Shown piece by piece: positions 1 to 7,847 of a stretch of DNA of 64,000 nt. This DNA is from Streptomyces fodineus (lineage in GTDB: Bacteria > Actinomycetota > Actinomycetes > Streptomycetales > Streptomycetaceae). Positions within the stretch are counted from its first letter, which is position 1, and every line of letters starts with the position of its first letter. The notes beneath the pieces were generated by a model that saw only the letters and a program-made list of their open reading frames with translations, made no database searches and had not been told where the DNA came from. The stretch lies in the NCBI RefSeq assembly GCF_001735805.1, contig NZ_CP017248.1:7068001-7132000 (forward strand). The letters run 5' to 3'. The translations under genes and the position numbers were made by a program.

Positions 1-1477
1 TCACGTACTCCTTGGCGATCAGTACGCACACCTTGTCCGGCCAGGGACGCTCGGTGACGGTCACGGTCACCCGTTCCCCGCCCTCCTTCGCCGCCACCGT
101 GTAGTCGGCGCACACCCCGCCGTAGAAGCTCACGGCCAGGTCCCGGCCCTCGGCCGTGTAGCCGGTGACCTTCACATTCCGGGGCGCCCCGGATGCGGCA
201 GGCGCCGAGGGCGTGGCGGCGGACGCCAGATACCTCGGATCGACCGCCGGATACGAAACCGTGGACGCGGCCTCGCCGGCAGGCCCCCGCACCTCGAACA
301 ACCAGGACGGCACCAGCGTCTGCCGCCCGGCCACGGAGTGCGCCGACAGCCCGAACACCGCCTTCTCCACGCCGGCCCGGTCGGCCCCCTGGTCCGTCCC
401 CGCCGTCGGCACCCCCGTCGAGGCGCCGCAGGGCTGCTCCAGCCGGTCCTTCAGCGGCATCGGACTGGCACAGCCGCCGATGCCCATCCGGTGGTCGCTC
501 TTGGGCGCCGCGTTCATCAGCTTCAGCGTCTTCGCGGCGCTCAGCACGGGATACGTGTCGCCCTTCACCGGCGACCCGAGCAGCCCGTGCCCGCCGACCA
601 GCTCGCCCTGCCGGTCCACGGTCAGACCGGTCGTCCAGCCGTACGTCGGCAGCCCGCCGACCACCGGCTCGGCGTTGACCACCCGCTGGGCGCCCATGAC
701 CTGGCTCGCGTCGATCTTCGCGTCGTCCAGTCCGGCCGCCTTCAGCACCGAAGTGGCGGCCTCGGTCGCCTTCCGCACGCTCACCGGCGCGCCGGCCGGG
801 CCCATCGGGTCGTGCGCACAGAGGACACCCTTCTTGCAGTCGTCGGTGCCCGGCGCGTACCGGCTGTAGGTCCAGCTGCCCGGCGCGTCCCGGTTCACCT
901 GCAGGCTGGGCCCTGAGCCGTCCCTGCCGCCGACCCGCCAGACCGCTCCCTCGGCCACCGGCGTGCCGTCGATGCCGAGGGCCTTGGCCAGCCGCGCCAC
1001 CGCGTCCTTGCCGACCTCGCCCTTGGGTGCGTACACCGGTGCCGAGCCGGGGCCGGCCGGCAGGTCGCCCTCGGCGACGTACGTCGCGCCGTACGGGTCC
1101 GGCTCGCCCGCGGCGATGCCGCCCGTGCCGCTGAAGCCGTCCAGTGCGAGCGGCGGGGGAGTGGCACCGCCACCGGCCGAGCCCGGGGCGGCGCTGCGAC
1201 CGCCCGCCGCGAGATAGGCGCCACCGCCGCCGACCAGCAGCACAGCGGCGGCGACGCAGATCACGGCGAGCCGCGAGCGCCCCCGGCCCGCCTGCCCGCC
1301 CTCCGTGCCGTCGGCGCCGTCGGCGCCGTCCGCCGGTGTGCTCGCCGGCTCGGGCTTTCCGGAGTCCTCGCGGCCCGCCGGGCTCGCTGCGCTCCCGGTG
1401 TCCCCCGTGCTCCCTGCGCTCTCGGCATGCTCGGAGCCCTCGGGGTGCTCGCGGTTCTCGGGTCGCTCGGTGTTCAC
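1..1477 (-). CDS. Membrane-anchored extracytoplasmic protein, C-terminus beyond the window
   Basis: Reading leftward, this gene begins with a GTG at 1477-1475, preceded by a GAGGAG ribosome site, and stays open to base 1, so its end is missing. The first 60 or so residues are acidic, Pro/Ser/Gly/Glu-rich and probably disordered. One hydrophobic segment follows (RLAVICVAAAVLLVGGGGAYL), then a Gly/Ala/Ser linker and a long, mostly soluble part with several cysteines that would lie outside the cell. I recognise no catalytic motif. The layout (short cytoplasmic tail, single membrane segment, exported domain) fits the conserved actinobacterial membrane proteins next to the adoK/cta genes. The function is unknown to me. 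The gene call is firm because the frame runs 492 codons with the expected GC skew. Confidence 0.75.
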   Translation of the reverse strand, partial: MNTERPENREHPEGSEHAESAGSTGDTGSAASPAGREDSGKPEPASTPADGADGADGTEGGQAGRGRSRLAVICVAAAVLLVGGGGAYLAAGGRSAAPGSAGGGATPPPLALDGFSGTGGIAAGEPDPYGATYVAEGDLPAGPGSAPVYAPKGEVGKDAVARLAKALGIDGTPVAEGAVWRVGGRDGSGPSLQVNRDAPGSWTYSRYAPGTDDCKKGVLCAHDPMGPAGAPVSVRKATEAATSVLKAAGLDDAKIDASQVMGAQRVVNAEPVVGGLPTYGWTTGLTVDRQGELVGGHGLLGSPVKGDTYPVLSAAKTLKLMNAAPKSDHRMGIGGCASPMPLKDRLEQPCGASTGVPTAGTDQGADRAGVEKAVFGLSAHSVAGRQTLVPSWLFEVRGPAGEAASTVSYPAVDPRYLASAATPSAPAASGAPRNVKVTGYTAEGRDLAVSFYGGVCADYTVAAKEGGERVTVTVTERPWPDKVCVLIAKEYV

Positions 1478-1578
1478 CGCATCGCTCCTCGCTGGTCGTA
1501 TCCCGCATCCCCCGCGTGGGGGACGGCGATGGGACGCGGGAGGGGAGCGTGCGGTTCCCTGCGAAACGCGCCCCCGCG

Positions 1579-1800
1579 TCAGTCGCCGTAGTCCGACATC
1601 GCGTCCAGCAGCCGCGCGGACCTCGCCGGCACGGTGACCCCGTGGATCAGGGACAGCGGCACCGGCCGGGACTCGGCGCGCTCGGGAGCCGCCCAGTGCG
1701 CGGCCATCCGGGCGCAGTCGCCGCGCAGCACGGCGAGATCGCCCTCGAGATCACCCTCGAGGCCGGCGGGAGCGGTGGGGCGGAACTTGAGGTTCGTCAT
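1579..1800 (-). CDS. Small conserved-type hypothetical protein, 73 aa
   Basis: A short reading frame starts at ATG 1800-1798 and ends at 1579, in the same direction as the membrane protein downstream of it. It has no signal peptide, membrane segment or cysteine motif, and I do not recognise its family. Support for a real gene comes from codon usage typical of the window and from a TACGGT -10 box (1807-1812, minus strand) exactly six bases before the ATG. That is the spacing seen at many leaderless starts here. It is divergent from the adenosine-kinase-like gene, with 130 bases between them that must hold both promoters. Confidence 0.55.
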   Translation of the reverse strand: MTNLKFRPTAPAGLEGDLEGDLAVLRGDCARMAAHWAAPERAESRPVPLSLIHGVTVPARSARLLDAMSDYGD

Positions 1801-1886
1801 GCTGGCACCGTAGGCCTGCTCGAGGCCGCGAAGAAAGATCTACTATCGGGTAGTTTCGCCAGCTACAGCGGCGGCGGCCAACCGGG

Positions 1887-1892
1887 TAGCGT
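1887..1892 (+). promoter_or_regulatory. Candidate -10 box for the adoK-like gene
   Basis: TAGCGT matches the Streptomyces TANNNT -10 form and lies about 40 bases before the GTG start at 1931. That leaves room for a short leader with the GCAGGAG ribosome site near 1915-1921. No convincing -35 is visible. The near-palindrome ACTATCGGGTAGT at 1843-1855 sits just upstream, between the two divergent genes. Confidence 0.4.
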
Positions 1893-1930
1893 GAACTGTC
1901 AATCCAGCCTCCCGCAGGAGATTCCCCGTC

Positions 1931-2905
1931 GTGCGCATCGCAGTCACCGGCTCCATCGCCACTGACCACCTCATGACCTTCCCCGGCCGTTTCGCGGATC
2001 AGTTCGTCGCGGACCAGCTGCACACGGTTTCGCTCTCCTTCCTCGTCGACAACCTGGACGTCCGCCGCGGCGGCGTCGCCGCGAACATCGCCTTCGGCAT
2101 GGGCCAGCTCGGCACCGCACCGATCCTGGTCGGTGCCGCCGGCGCCGACTTCGACGAGTACCGGGCCTGGCTCGACCGGCACGGTGTGGACACCGAGTCG
2201 GTCCGGATCTCCGAGACCCTGCACACCGCCCGCTTCGTGTGCACCACCGACGCCGACCACAACCAGATCGGCTCGTTCTACACCGGCGCGATGAGCGAGG
2301 CCCGCCTCATCGAGCTGAAGACCGTCGCCGACCGCGTGGGCGGCCTCGACCTGGTCCTCATCGGCGCCGACGACCCGGAGGCGATGCTCCGCCACACCGA
2401 GGAGTGCCGCTCCCGCGCGATCCCCTTCGCCGCCGACTTCTCCCAGCAGATCGCCCGGATGGACGGCGACGAGATCCGTCTGCTGCTGGACGGGGCGACG
2501 TACCTGTTCTCCAACGAGTACGAGAAGGGCCTCATCGAGACCAAGACCGGCTGGAACGACGCCGAGATCCTGGGCCGGGTCGGCCACCGCGTCACCACGC
2601 TCGGCGCGCGCGGCGTGCGCATCGAGCGGGCCGGCGAGGACCCGGTCGAGGTCGGCTGCCCCGAGGAGGAGCTCAAGGCCGACCCCACGGGTGTCGGCGA
2701 CGCCTTCCGCGCGGGATTCCTGTCGGGACTGGCCTGGGGGGTTCCGCTGGAGCGCGCCGCTCAGGTGGGGTGCATGCTGGCGACGCTCGTCATCGAGACG
2801 GTGGGGACGCAGGAGTACCGGTTGCGGCGGGCGCACTTCATGGAGCGGTTCGTGAAGGCGTACGGGGACGATGCCGGGCAGGAGGTCCAGGCGCACCTGG
2901 GCTGA
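1931..2905 (+). CDS. adoK: PfkB-family carbohydrate kinase, probable adenosine kinase
   Basis: This 324-residue protein belongs to the ribokinase/PfkB superfamily, which phosphorylates a sugar hydroxyl with ATP in the cytoplasm. The family is shown by the N-terminal sugar-binding stretch with RRGGVAANIAFGMGQLG (about residues 46-62) and the C-terminal PfkB signature DPTGVGDAFRAGF (about 253-265), whose Asp is the catalytic base. As I remember them, the start MRIAVTGSIATDHLM, the HTARF and the SFYTGAMSEA stretches closely match M. tuberculosis adenosine kinase Rv2202c, which also sits beside the cytochrome oxidase and bc1 genes. Adenosine is therefore the best substrate guess and would make this a purine salvage enzyme. 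The start is GTG 1931, behind a good ribosome site. Substrate remains inferred from homology. Confidence 0.8.
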   Translation: MRIAVTGSIATDHLMTFPGRFADQFVADQLHTVSLSFLVDNLDVRRGGVAANIAFGMGQLGTAPILVGAAGADFDEYRAWLDRHGVDTESVRISETLHTARFVCTTDADHNQIGSFYTGAMSEARLIELKTVADRVGGLDLVLIGADDPEAMLRHTEECRSRAIPFAADFSQQIARMDGDEIRLLLDGATYLFSNEYEKGLIETKTGWNDAEILGRVGHRVTTLGARGVRIERAGEDPVEVGCPEEELKADPTGVGDAFRAGFLSGLAWGVPLERAAQVGCMLATLVIETVGTQEYRLRRAHFMERFVKAYGDDAGQEVQAHLG

Positions 2906-2913
2906 GCCGCGAC

Positions 2914-2937
2914 TCCGGGGGGCTCCACCCCCCCGGA
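2914..2937. terminator. Bidirectional hairpin between convergent genes
   Basis: Arms TCCGGGGGG and CCCCCCGGA form a nine-pair stem around a six-base loop. The hairpin sits in the 39-base gap between the adoK-like gene, which ends at 2905, and the desulfurase, which ends at 2945 on the other strand. It lacks a T tract, as is usual in Streptomyces. It probably serves both genes. Confidence 0.65.
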
Positions 2938-2944
2938 CCCGCCT

Positions 2945-4324
2945 TCAGCTCACCCGGCGTACGACATACGCCGTCCCCTGCTCCGCCGGCTCCTCCCCGA
3001 CGTACTCCTGCCCCCGCATCTCGCACCACGCCGGGATGTCCAGGCGGGCCGCCTCGTCGTCGGAGAGGACGCGGATCGTGCCGCCCACCGGTACCTGGCC
3101 GAACACCTTGGCCAGTTCGATGACCGGGATCGGGCAGCGCTTGCCCAGGGAGTCGACGACGAGTTCCGCCGGACCCGCCGCGGTGGCCGCGGCCGTCGGT
3201 GCGCCCAGCTTCTCGCGGACCCCGGCCACGGCTCCCGGCAGCACCGCCAGGAACCGCTCCACGTCCTCCTCGGCCGTCCCCATCGGCAGGGACACCCGTA
3301 CGTTCCCCTCGCTCAGCACGCCCATCGCCCTCAGCACATGGCTGGGTGTCAGGGTGCTGCTCGTGCAGGAGGAGCCGGAGGAGACCGAGAAGCCCTGCCG
3401 GTCCAGCTCGTGCAGCAGCGCCTCGCCGTCGACGTAGAGGCAGGAGAAGGTGACGATCCCGGGCAGCCGCCGCTCGGGATCGCCGACGACCTCCACGTCC
3501 GGCACCAGCCGTGGCACCCGCGCCCGGATCCGCTCCGTCAGCTCCCGCAGCCGTACCGCCTCCTGGGCCGCCTCGGCGCGCACCGCCCGCAGGGAGGCCG
3601 CCGCCGCCACGATCGCCGGGATGTTCTCGAACCCGGGTGCCCGCCCCGACTCCCGCTCGTCGACGGGCCCTTGGGCGGCGAACCGCACCCCCTTGCGTAC
3701 GACGAGCAGCCCGACCCCGGACGGCCCGCCCCACTTGTGCGCGCCGGCCGTGAGCAGCGACCAGTCGCCCTCGACGGGCTCCCATCCCAGCGACTGCGCC
3801 GCGTCCACCAGCAGCGGCACCCCGGCGGCCCGGCACACCTCGGCCACCTCGGCGACCGGCTGCACGGTCCCCACCTCGTGGTTGGCCGACTGCAGACACG
3901 CCAGCGCGGTGTCCGGGCGCAGGGCGGCGCCGTAGCCCGAGGGCTGAACGGCACCCGCCCGGTTCACCGGCACCTGGGTCACCGTCCCGCCGTCCGCCTC
4001 GAACGCCTCCGCCGAATGGAGTACGGAGGAGTGTTCGACGGACGACACGATCAGGTGGCGTCCGATCCGCCGCCGCCCGGCCAACGCCCCCGCGACACCC
4101 GTGTGTACGGCCCGCGTGCCGGAGGAGGTGAAGACCAGTTCGTCGGCTCGGCAGCCGATCGCCTCGGCGGCCGCTTCACGTGCGGCATCGAGCAGCAGAC
4201 GGGCCTTGCGTCCCTCCCGGTAGAGGCGCGTGGGATCGGCCCATCCCTCATCCAGGGAGGCCATCAAGGCCTGCCGGGCCACGGGATGCAGAGGAGCGCC
4301 GGACGCGGCGTCAAAGTAGGACAC
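2945..4324 (-). CDS. Cysteine desulfurase fused to a C-terminal TusA-type sulfur carrier
   Basis: This 459-residue protein has two parts. Residues 1 to about 370 are a class V PLP enzyme of the NifS/IscS type: SSVEHSSVLHS near the cofactor, HEVGTVQPV, DAAQSLGWEP, the PLP lysine in TAGAHKWGGPSG, and the catalytic cysteine in SSGSSCTSSTLTPSHVL. It takes sulfur from cysteine as a persulfide. Residues from about 385 to the end are TusA-like (VVDSLGKRCPIPVIELAK), with the CPxP cysteine that accepts and relays sulfur. Joining donor and carrier in one chain suggests direct transfer, perhaps for tRNA thiolation or cofactor synthesis; the final acceptor is unknown. The start is GTG 4324-4322, giving MSYFDAASGAPLHP, the usual NifS beginning. 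The gene stands alone, convergent with adoK and divergent from ctaC. Confidence 0.9.
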   Translation of the reverse strand: MSYFDAASGAPLHPVARQALMASLDEGWADPTRLYREGRKARLLLDAAREAAAEAIGCRADELVFTSSGTRAVHTGVAGALAGRRRIGRHLIVSSVEHSSVLHSAEAFEADGGTVTQVPVNRAGAVQPSGYGAALRPDTALACLQSANHEVGTVQPVAEVAEVCRAAGVPLLVDAAQSLGWEPVEGDWSLLTAGAHKWGGPSGVGLLVVRKGVRFAAQGPVDERESGRAPGFENIPAIVAAAASLRAVRAEAAQEAVRLRELTERIRARVPRLVPDVEVVGDPERRLPGIVTFSCLYVDGEALLHELDRQGFSVSSGSSCTSSTLTPSHVLRAMGVLSEGNVRVSLPMGTAEEDVERFLAVLPGAVAGVREKLGAPTAAATAAGPAELVVDSLGKRCPIPVIELAKVFGQVPVGGTIRVLSDDEAARLDIPAWCEMRGQEYVGEEPAEQGTAYVVRRVS

Positions 4325-4353
4325 ACAGCAACGTTAAAGCTTCCGGCAAGTGG

Positions 4354-4410
4354 TCAGGGGCGCGGGGAACCGCGCGGGAGCCACCGACCGGTCCACAGCC
4401 GCAAACGCAC
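4354..4410. repeat. Copy 1 of a dispersed GC-rich intergenic repeat
   Basis: The stretch opens with AGGGGCGCGGGGAACCGCGCG, interrupted by GGGAGCCACC, and continues with CACAGCCGCAAACG. Related stretches occur near 9119, 26142 and 54580, always outside genes. The repeat can fold into GC-rich hairpins. It resembles the short intergenic repeats I know to be common in Streptomyces genomes. No function is established here. Confidence 0.55.
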
Positions 4411-4494
4411 CGAAACCACCCGAGCTCCCGGGCGCTTTCGGGTGACCCCTAGCGCGTATGCCCCCCTCCCCGCGAACCCCCGGAGGGCGTCGGC

Positions 4495-4500
4495 TAGGGT
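4495..4500 (+). promoter_or_regulatory. Candidate -10 box for the ctaCDF operon
   Basis: TAGGGT lies about 104 bases before the ctaC start, which would give a leader of roughly 95 bases. The leader holds a possible stem around CCTGCCCGACGCAGG (4524-4538). No good -35 can be seen. The rest of the 280-base gap between 4324 and 4605 holds the dispersed repeat and nothing else I recognise. Confidence 0.4.
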
Positions 4501-4604
4501 TTGGTCCGCATAAACATCCAAACCCCTGCCCGACGCAGGGCGGCGACCGACCAGCGAGAAGGCCGCAGCCGACCGCTCGGGCGAGACTCTCGGGAAGGCG
4601 CTAC

Positions 4605-5564
4605 GTGAGTCCCAACGGCTCCGACCGCTCGCCGCGGCGCCCGATGCGGCGGAAGCTGCTGCAGGCACTGACCGCGGGCCTGGTCCTGGCGACCGCAACC
4701 GGTTGCACATACAAGGACTTCCCCCGCCTTGGTATGCCCACCCCGACCACGGAAGAGGCTCCGCGGATCCTCTCGCTGTGGCAGGGCTCCTGGGCTGCCG
4801 CGCTCGCCGTCGGCGTGCTGGTGTGGGGCCTGATCCTGTGGAGCGCCATGTTCCACCGGCGCAGCCGCACCAAGGTCGAGGTACCTCCGCAGACCCGGTA
4901 CAACATGCCGATCGAGGCCTTGTACACGGTGGTCCCGATCATCATCATCTCGGTGCTCTTCTACTTCACGGCCCGGGACGAGTCGAAGCTCCTCGATGTC
5001 TCCAAGAAGCCCGACGTCACCATCAACGTGGTCGGCTTCCAGTGGAGCTGGGGCTTCAACTATGTCGAGAACGTCCCCGGTGTCTCCGGCGACGCCAAGA
5101 CCGACAAGAACCTGGACGCCATTCCGGACCGGTTCAAGAAGGACTTCCCGGCGAACGCCGGCGGTGTCTACGACGTCGGTACCCCGGGCACGCGGAACCC
5201 GCAGACGAACAACCCCGGTCCGACGCTCTGGCTCCCCAAGGGCAAGACGGTCCGCTTCGTCCTCACCTCGCGTGACGTCATCCACTCCTTCTGGGTGGTG
5301 CCGTTCCTGATGAAGATGGACGTCATCCCGGGCCACACCAACGCCTTCCAGGTGACTCCGAACCACGAAGGCACGTTCCTCGGCAAGTGCGCCGAGCTCT
5401 GCGGCGTCGACCACTCCCGGATGCTGTTCAACGTGAAGGTCGTCTCTCCGGCAGCGTACGAGAAGCACCTCAAGGAGCTCGAGGCGAAGGGGCAGACCGG
5501 TTACATTCCGGCCGGCATCGCGCAGACGGGCCACGAGAAGAACCAGAGGACGAACAACCTGTGA
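4605..5564 (+). CDS. ctaC: Cytochrome c oxidase subunit II (aa3-type)
   Basis: Subunit II accepts electrons at its CuA centre and passes them to subunit I of the terminal oxidase. The 319-residue protein has a lipoprotein-type signal, with the lipobox ending at TATGC near residue 33. Two membrane helices follow (about residues 60-82 and 105-125), then an exported cupredoxin domain. The CuA ligands are visible: the histidine in RDVIHSFWVV and the cluster KCAELCGVDHSRM near residues 260-272. The GTG start at 4605 was chosen because it has GGGAAGG upstream and gives a normal signal peptide; longer versions would precede it with a low-complexity stretch. Its stop overlaps the ctaD start as GTGA, so the two are translationally coupled. 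In actinobacteria this oxidase forms a supercomplex with the bc1 complex encoded downstream. Confidence 0.96.
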   Translation: MSPNGSDRSPRRPMRRKLLQALTAGLVLATATGCTYKDFPRLGMPTPTTEEAPRILSLWQGSWAAALAVGVLVWGLILWSAMFHRRSRTKVEVPPQTRYNMPIEALYTVVPIIIISVLFYFTARDESKLLDVSKKPDVTINVVGFQWSWGFNYVENVPGVSGDAKTDKNLDAIPDRFKKDFPANAGGVYDVGTPGTRNPQTNNPGPTLWLPKGKTVRFVLTSRDVIHSFWVVPFLMKMDVIPGHTNAFQVTPNHEGTFLGKCAELCGVDHSRMLFNVKVVSPAAYEKHLKELEAKGQTGYIPAGIAQTGHEKNQRTNNL

Positions 5565-7294
5565 GCATCCTCAACGAACCCCAGGGTGCCGCGGCAGCAG
5601 AGGGCTCGTACGAGAACGAGCTGCCGGTCAGGCGCAAGCAGCCCGGCAATGTCGTGGTGAAGTGGCTGACGACCACCGACCACAAGACGATCGGGACGAT
5701 GTACCTCGTTACGTCGTTCGCGTTCTTCCTGATCGGTGGCGTGATGGCGCTGCTCATGCGCGCCGAGCTGGCCCGGCCGGGCCTGCAGATCATGTCGAAC
5801 GAGCAGTTCAACCAGGCGTTCACGATGCACGGCACGATCATGCTGCTGATGTTCGCCACCCCGCTGTTCGCCGGCTTCACGAACTGGATCATGCCGCTGC
5901 AGATCGGCGCCCCGGACGTGGCGTTCCCGCGGCTGAACATGTTCGCCTACTGGCTGTACCTGTTCGGCTCGACCATCGCGGTGGGCGGCTTCCTCACCCC
6001 GCAGGGCGCGGCCGACTTCGGCTGGTTCGCCTACTCCCCGCTGTCGGACGCGGTCCGCAGCCCGGGTGTCGGCGCCGACATGTGGATCATGGGTCTGGCC
6101 TTCTCCGGCTTCGGCACCATCCTCGGTGCGGTCAACTTCATCACCACGATCATCTGCATGCGTGCCCCGGGCATGACCATGTTCCGCATGCCGATCTTCG
6201 TGTGGAACGTGCTGCTGACCGCCGTGCTGGTCCTGCTGGCCTTCCCGGTCCTGGCGGCCGCGCTGTTCGCGCTGGAGGCGGACCGCAAGTTCGGCGCCCA
6301 TGTCTTCGACGCCACCAACGGCGGAGCCCTGCTGTGGCAACACCTCTTCTGGTTCTTCGGCCATCCAGAGGTGTACATCATCGCGCTGCCGTTCTTCGGC
6401 ATCATCTCCGAAGTGATCCCGGTGTTCTCCCGTAAGCCGATGTTCGGCTACATGGGTCTGATCGCCGCGACCATCTCCATCGCCGGTCTGTCCGTGACCG
6501 TGTGGGCCCACCACATGTACGTCACCGGCGGGGTGCTGCTGCCGTTCTTCTCCTTCATGACGTTCCTGATCGCCGTCCCCACCGGTGTGAAGTTCTTCAA
6601 CTGGATCGGCACGATGTGGAAGGGCTCGCTGTCCTTCGAGACGCCGATGCTCTGGGCCGTCGGCTTCCTGATCACCTTCACGTTCGGTGGTCTGACCGGT
6701 GTCATCCTGGCCTCGCCGCCGATGGACTTCCACGTCTCCGACTCGTACTTCGTCGTGGCCCACTTCCACTACGTGGTCTTCGGTACGGTCGTCTTCGCCA
6801 TGTTCTCCGGTTTCCACTTCTGGTGGCCGAAGATGACCGGCAAGATGCTGGACGAGCGCCTCGGCAAGATCACCTTCTGGACGCTGTTCGTCGGTTTCCA
6901 CGGCACCTTCCTGGTCCAGCACTGGCTGGGCGTGGAGGGCATGCCGCGCCGTTACGCCGACTACCTGCACGCCGACGGCTTCACCGCCCTGAACACGATC
7001 TCGACGATCGCGTCCTTCGTGCTGGGCCTGTCGATCCTGCCGTTCCTCTACAACGTGTGGAAGACCGCCAAGTACGGCAAGCCGGTCGGCGTGGACGATC
7101 CGTGGGGCTACGGCCGTTCGCTCGAATGGGCGACCTCCTGCCCGCCGCCGCGGCACAACTTCCTCACCCTGCCGCGGATCCGCAGTGAATCCCCGGCGTT
7201 CGACCTGCACCACCCTGAGATCGCCGCGCTCGAGCAGCTCGCGCACAGCGGTCACGGCACCGCCATCGCGGGCAGCAAGGAGGCCGGCAAGTGA
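5561..7294 (+). CDS. ctaD: Cytochrome c oxidase subunit I (aa3-type)
   Basis: This is the catalytic subunit that reduces oxygen at the haem a3-CuB site and pumps protons. The 577-residue, twelve-helix protein shows the family's fixed points. The haem a histidine lies in FTMHGTIMLLMF. The CuB motif WFFGHPEVY (near residue 267) carries the cross-linked His-Tyr pair, HHMYVTG (near 317) the other two CuB histidines, and HFHYVVFG (near 401) the a3 and a ligands. The K-channel region is intact. The start is the GTG at 5561, overlapping the ctaC stop; the longer in-frame extension lies inside ctaC and is not credible. The stop overlaps the ctaF start at 7291, so ctaC, ctaD and ctaF form one operon. 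Confidence 0.97.
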   Translation: MSILNEPQGAAAAEGSYENELPVRRKQPGNVVVKWLTTTDHKTIGTMYLVTSFAFFLIGGVMALLMRAELARPGLQIMSNEQFNQAFTMHGTIMLLMFATPLFAGFTNWIMPLQIGAPDVAFPRLNMFAYWLYLFGSTIAVGGFLTPQGAADFGWFAYSPLSDAVRSPGVGADMWIMGLAFSGFGTILGAVNFITTIICMRAPGMTMFRMPIFVWNVLLTAVLVLLAFPVLAAALFALEADRKFGAHVFDATNGGALLWQHLFWFFGHPEVYIIALPFFGIISEVIPVFSRKPMFGYMGLIAATISIAGLSVTVWAHHMYVTGGVLLPFFSFMTFLIAVPTGVKFFNWIGTMWKGSLSFETPMLWAVGFLITFTFGGLTGVILASPPMDFHVSDSYFVVAHFHYVVFGTVVFAMFSGFHFWWPKMTGKMLDERLGKITFWTLFVGFHGTFLVQHWLGVEGMPRRYADYLHADGFTALNTISTIASFVLGLSILPFLYNVWKTAKYGKPVGVDDPWGYGRSLEWATSCPPPRHNFLTLPRIRSESPAFDLHHPEIAALEQLAHSGHGTAIAGSKEAGK

Positions 7295-7689
7295 GGATCC
7301 AGGGCCGGATGTTCATCTGGCTGAGCTTCTTCATGCTGATCATGGCCATCGTGTATGGCGTGTGGTCGAAGGAGCCGGCCGGTACCACCGCACTCTTCCT
7401 GGCCTTCGGCCTGAGCGTGATGATCGGCTTCTACCTGGGCTTCACCGCCCGGCGGGTCGACGCGGGCGCCCAGGACGACAAGGAGGCCGACGTCGCGGAC
7501 GACGCGGGCGAGCTGGGCTTCTTCAGCCCGCACAGCTGGCAGCCGCTCATGCTGGGCTTCGGCGGTGCGATCGCCTTCCTCAGCATCGCGGTCGGCTGGT
7601 GGCTGATCTACTTCTCCGCGCCGTTCATCCTGGTCGGCCTGTTCGGCTGGGTGTTCGAGTACTACCACGGTGAGAACCGCACCCAGTAG
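7291..7689 (+). CDS. ctaF: Actinobacterial cytochrome c oxidase subunit IV
   Basis: A 132-residue membrane protein in four hydrophobic helices (about residues 7-25, 32-50, 82-104 and 106-125), with a short charged loop in the middle. This size and layout match the small subunit IV of actinobacterial aa3 oxidases, which sits beside subunits I to III in the membrane and is needed for assembly. It has no metal ligands. Translation starts at a GTG overlapping the ctaD stop by four bases. A strong hairpin follows 20 bases after the stop, so it ends the operon. Confidence 0.92.
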   Translation: MRIQGRMFIWLSFFMLIMAIVYGVWSKEPAGTTALFLAFGLSVMIGFYLGFTARRVDAGAQDDKEADVADDAGELGFFSPHSWQPLMLGFGGAIAFLSIAVGWWLIYFSAPFILVGLFGWVFEYYHGENRTQ

Positions 7690-7710
7690 CACACGACAGC
7701 GCACACCGGA

Positions 7711-7742
7711 AGCCCGGACACTCCCTCAGGAGAGTCCGGGCT
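7711..7742 (+). terminator. Rho-independent-type terminator after ctaF
   Basis: AGCCCGGAC pairs with GTCCGGGCT. After one A-A mismatch, CTCC pairs with GGAG around a CTCA loop, making a 13-pair stem followed by TTTC. It lies 22 bases after the ctaF stop. Confidence 0.85.
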
Positions 7743-7847
7743 TTCGGCCGTTCGGGTGACGCGGCCGTCCTCCTCTTGCCGCAGTGTCGCTCACTCGTAC
7801 GGATTACCTGCCGCGCCAATGGGGTCATTGCCTCATAGCGTGATCGT

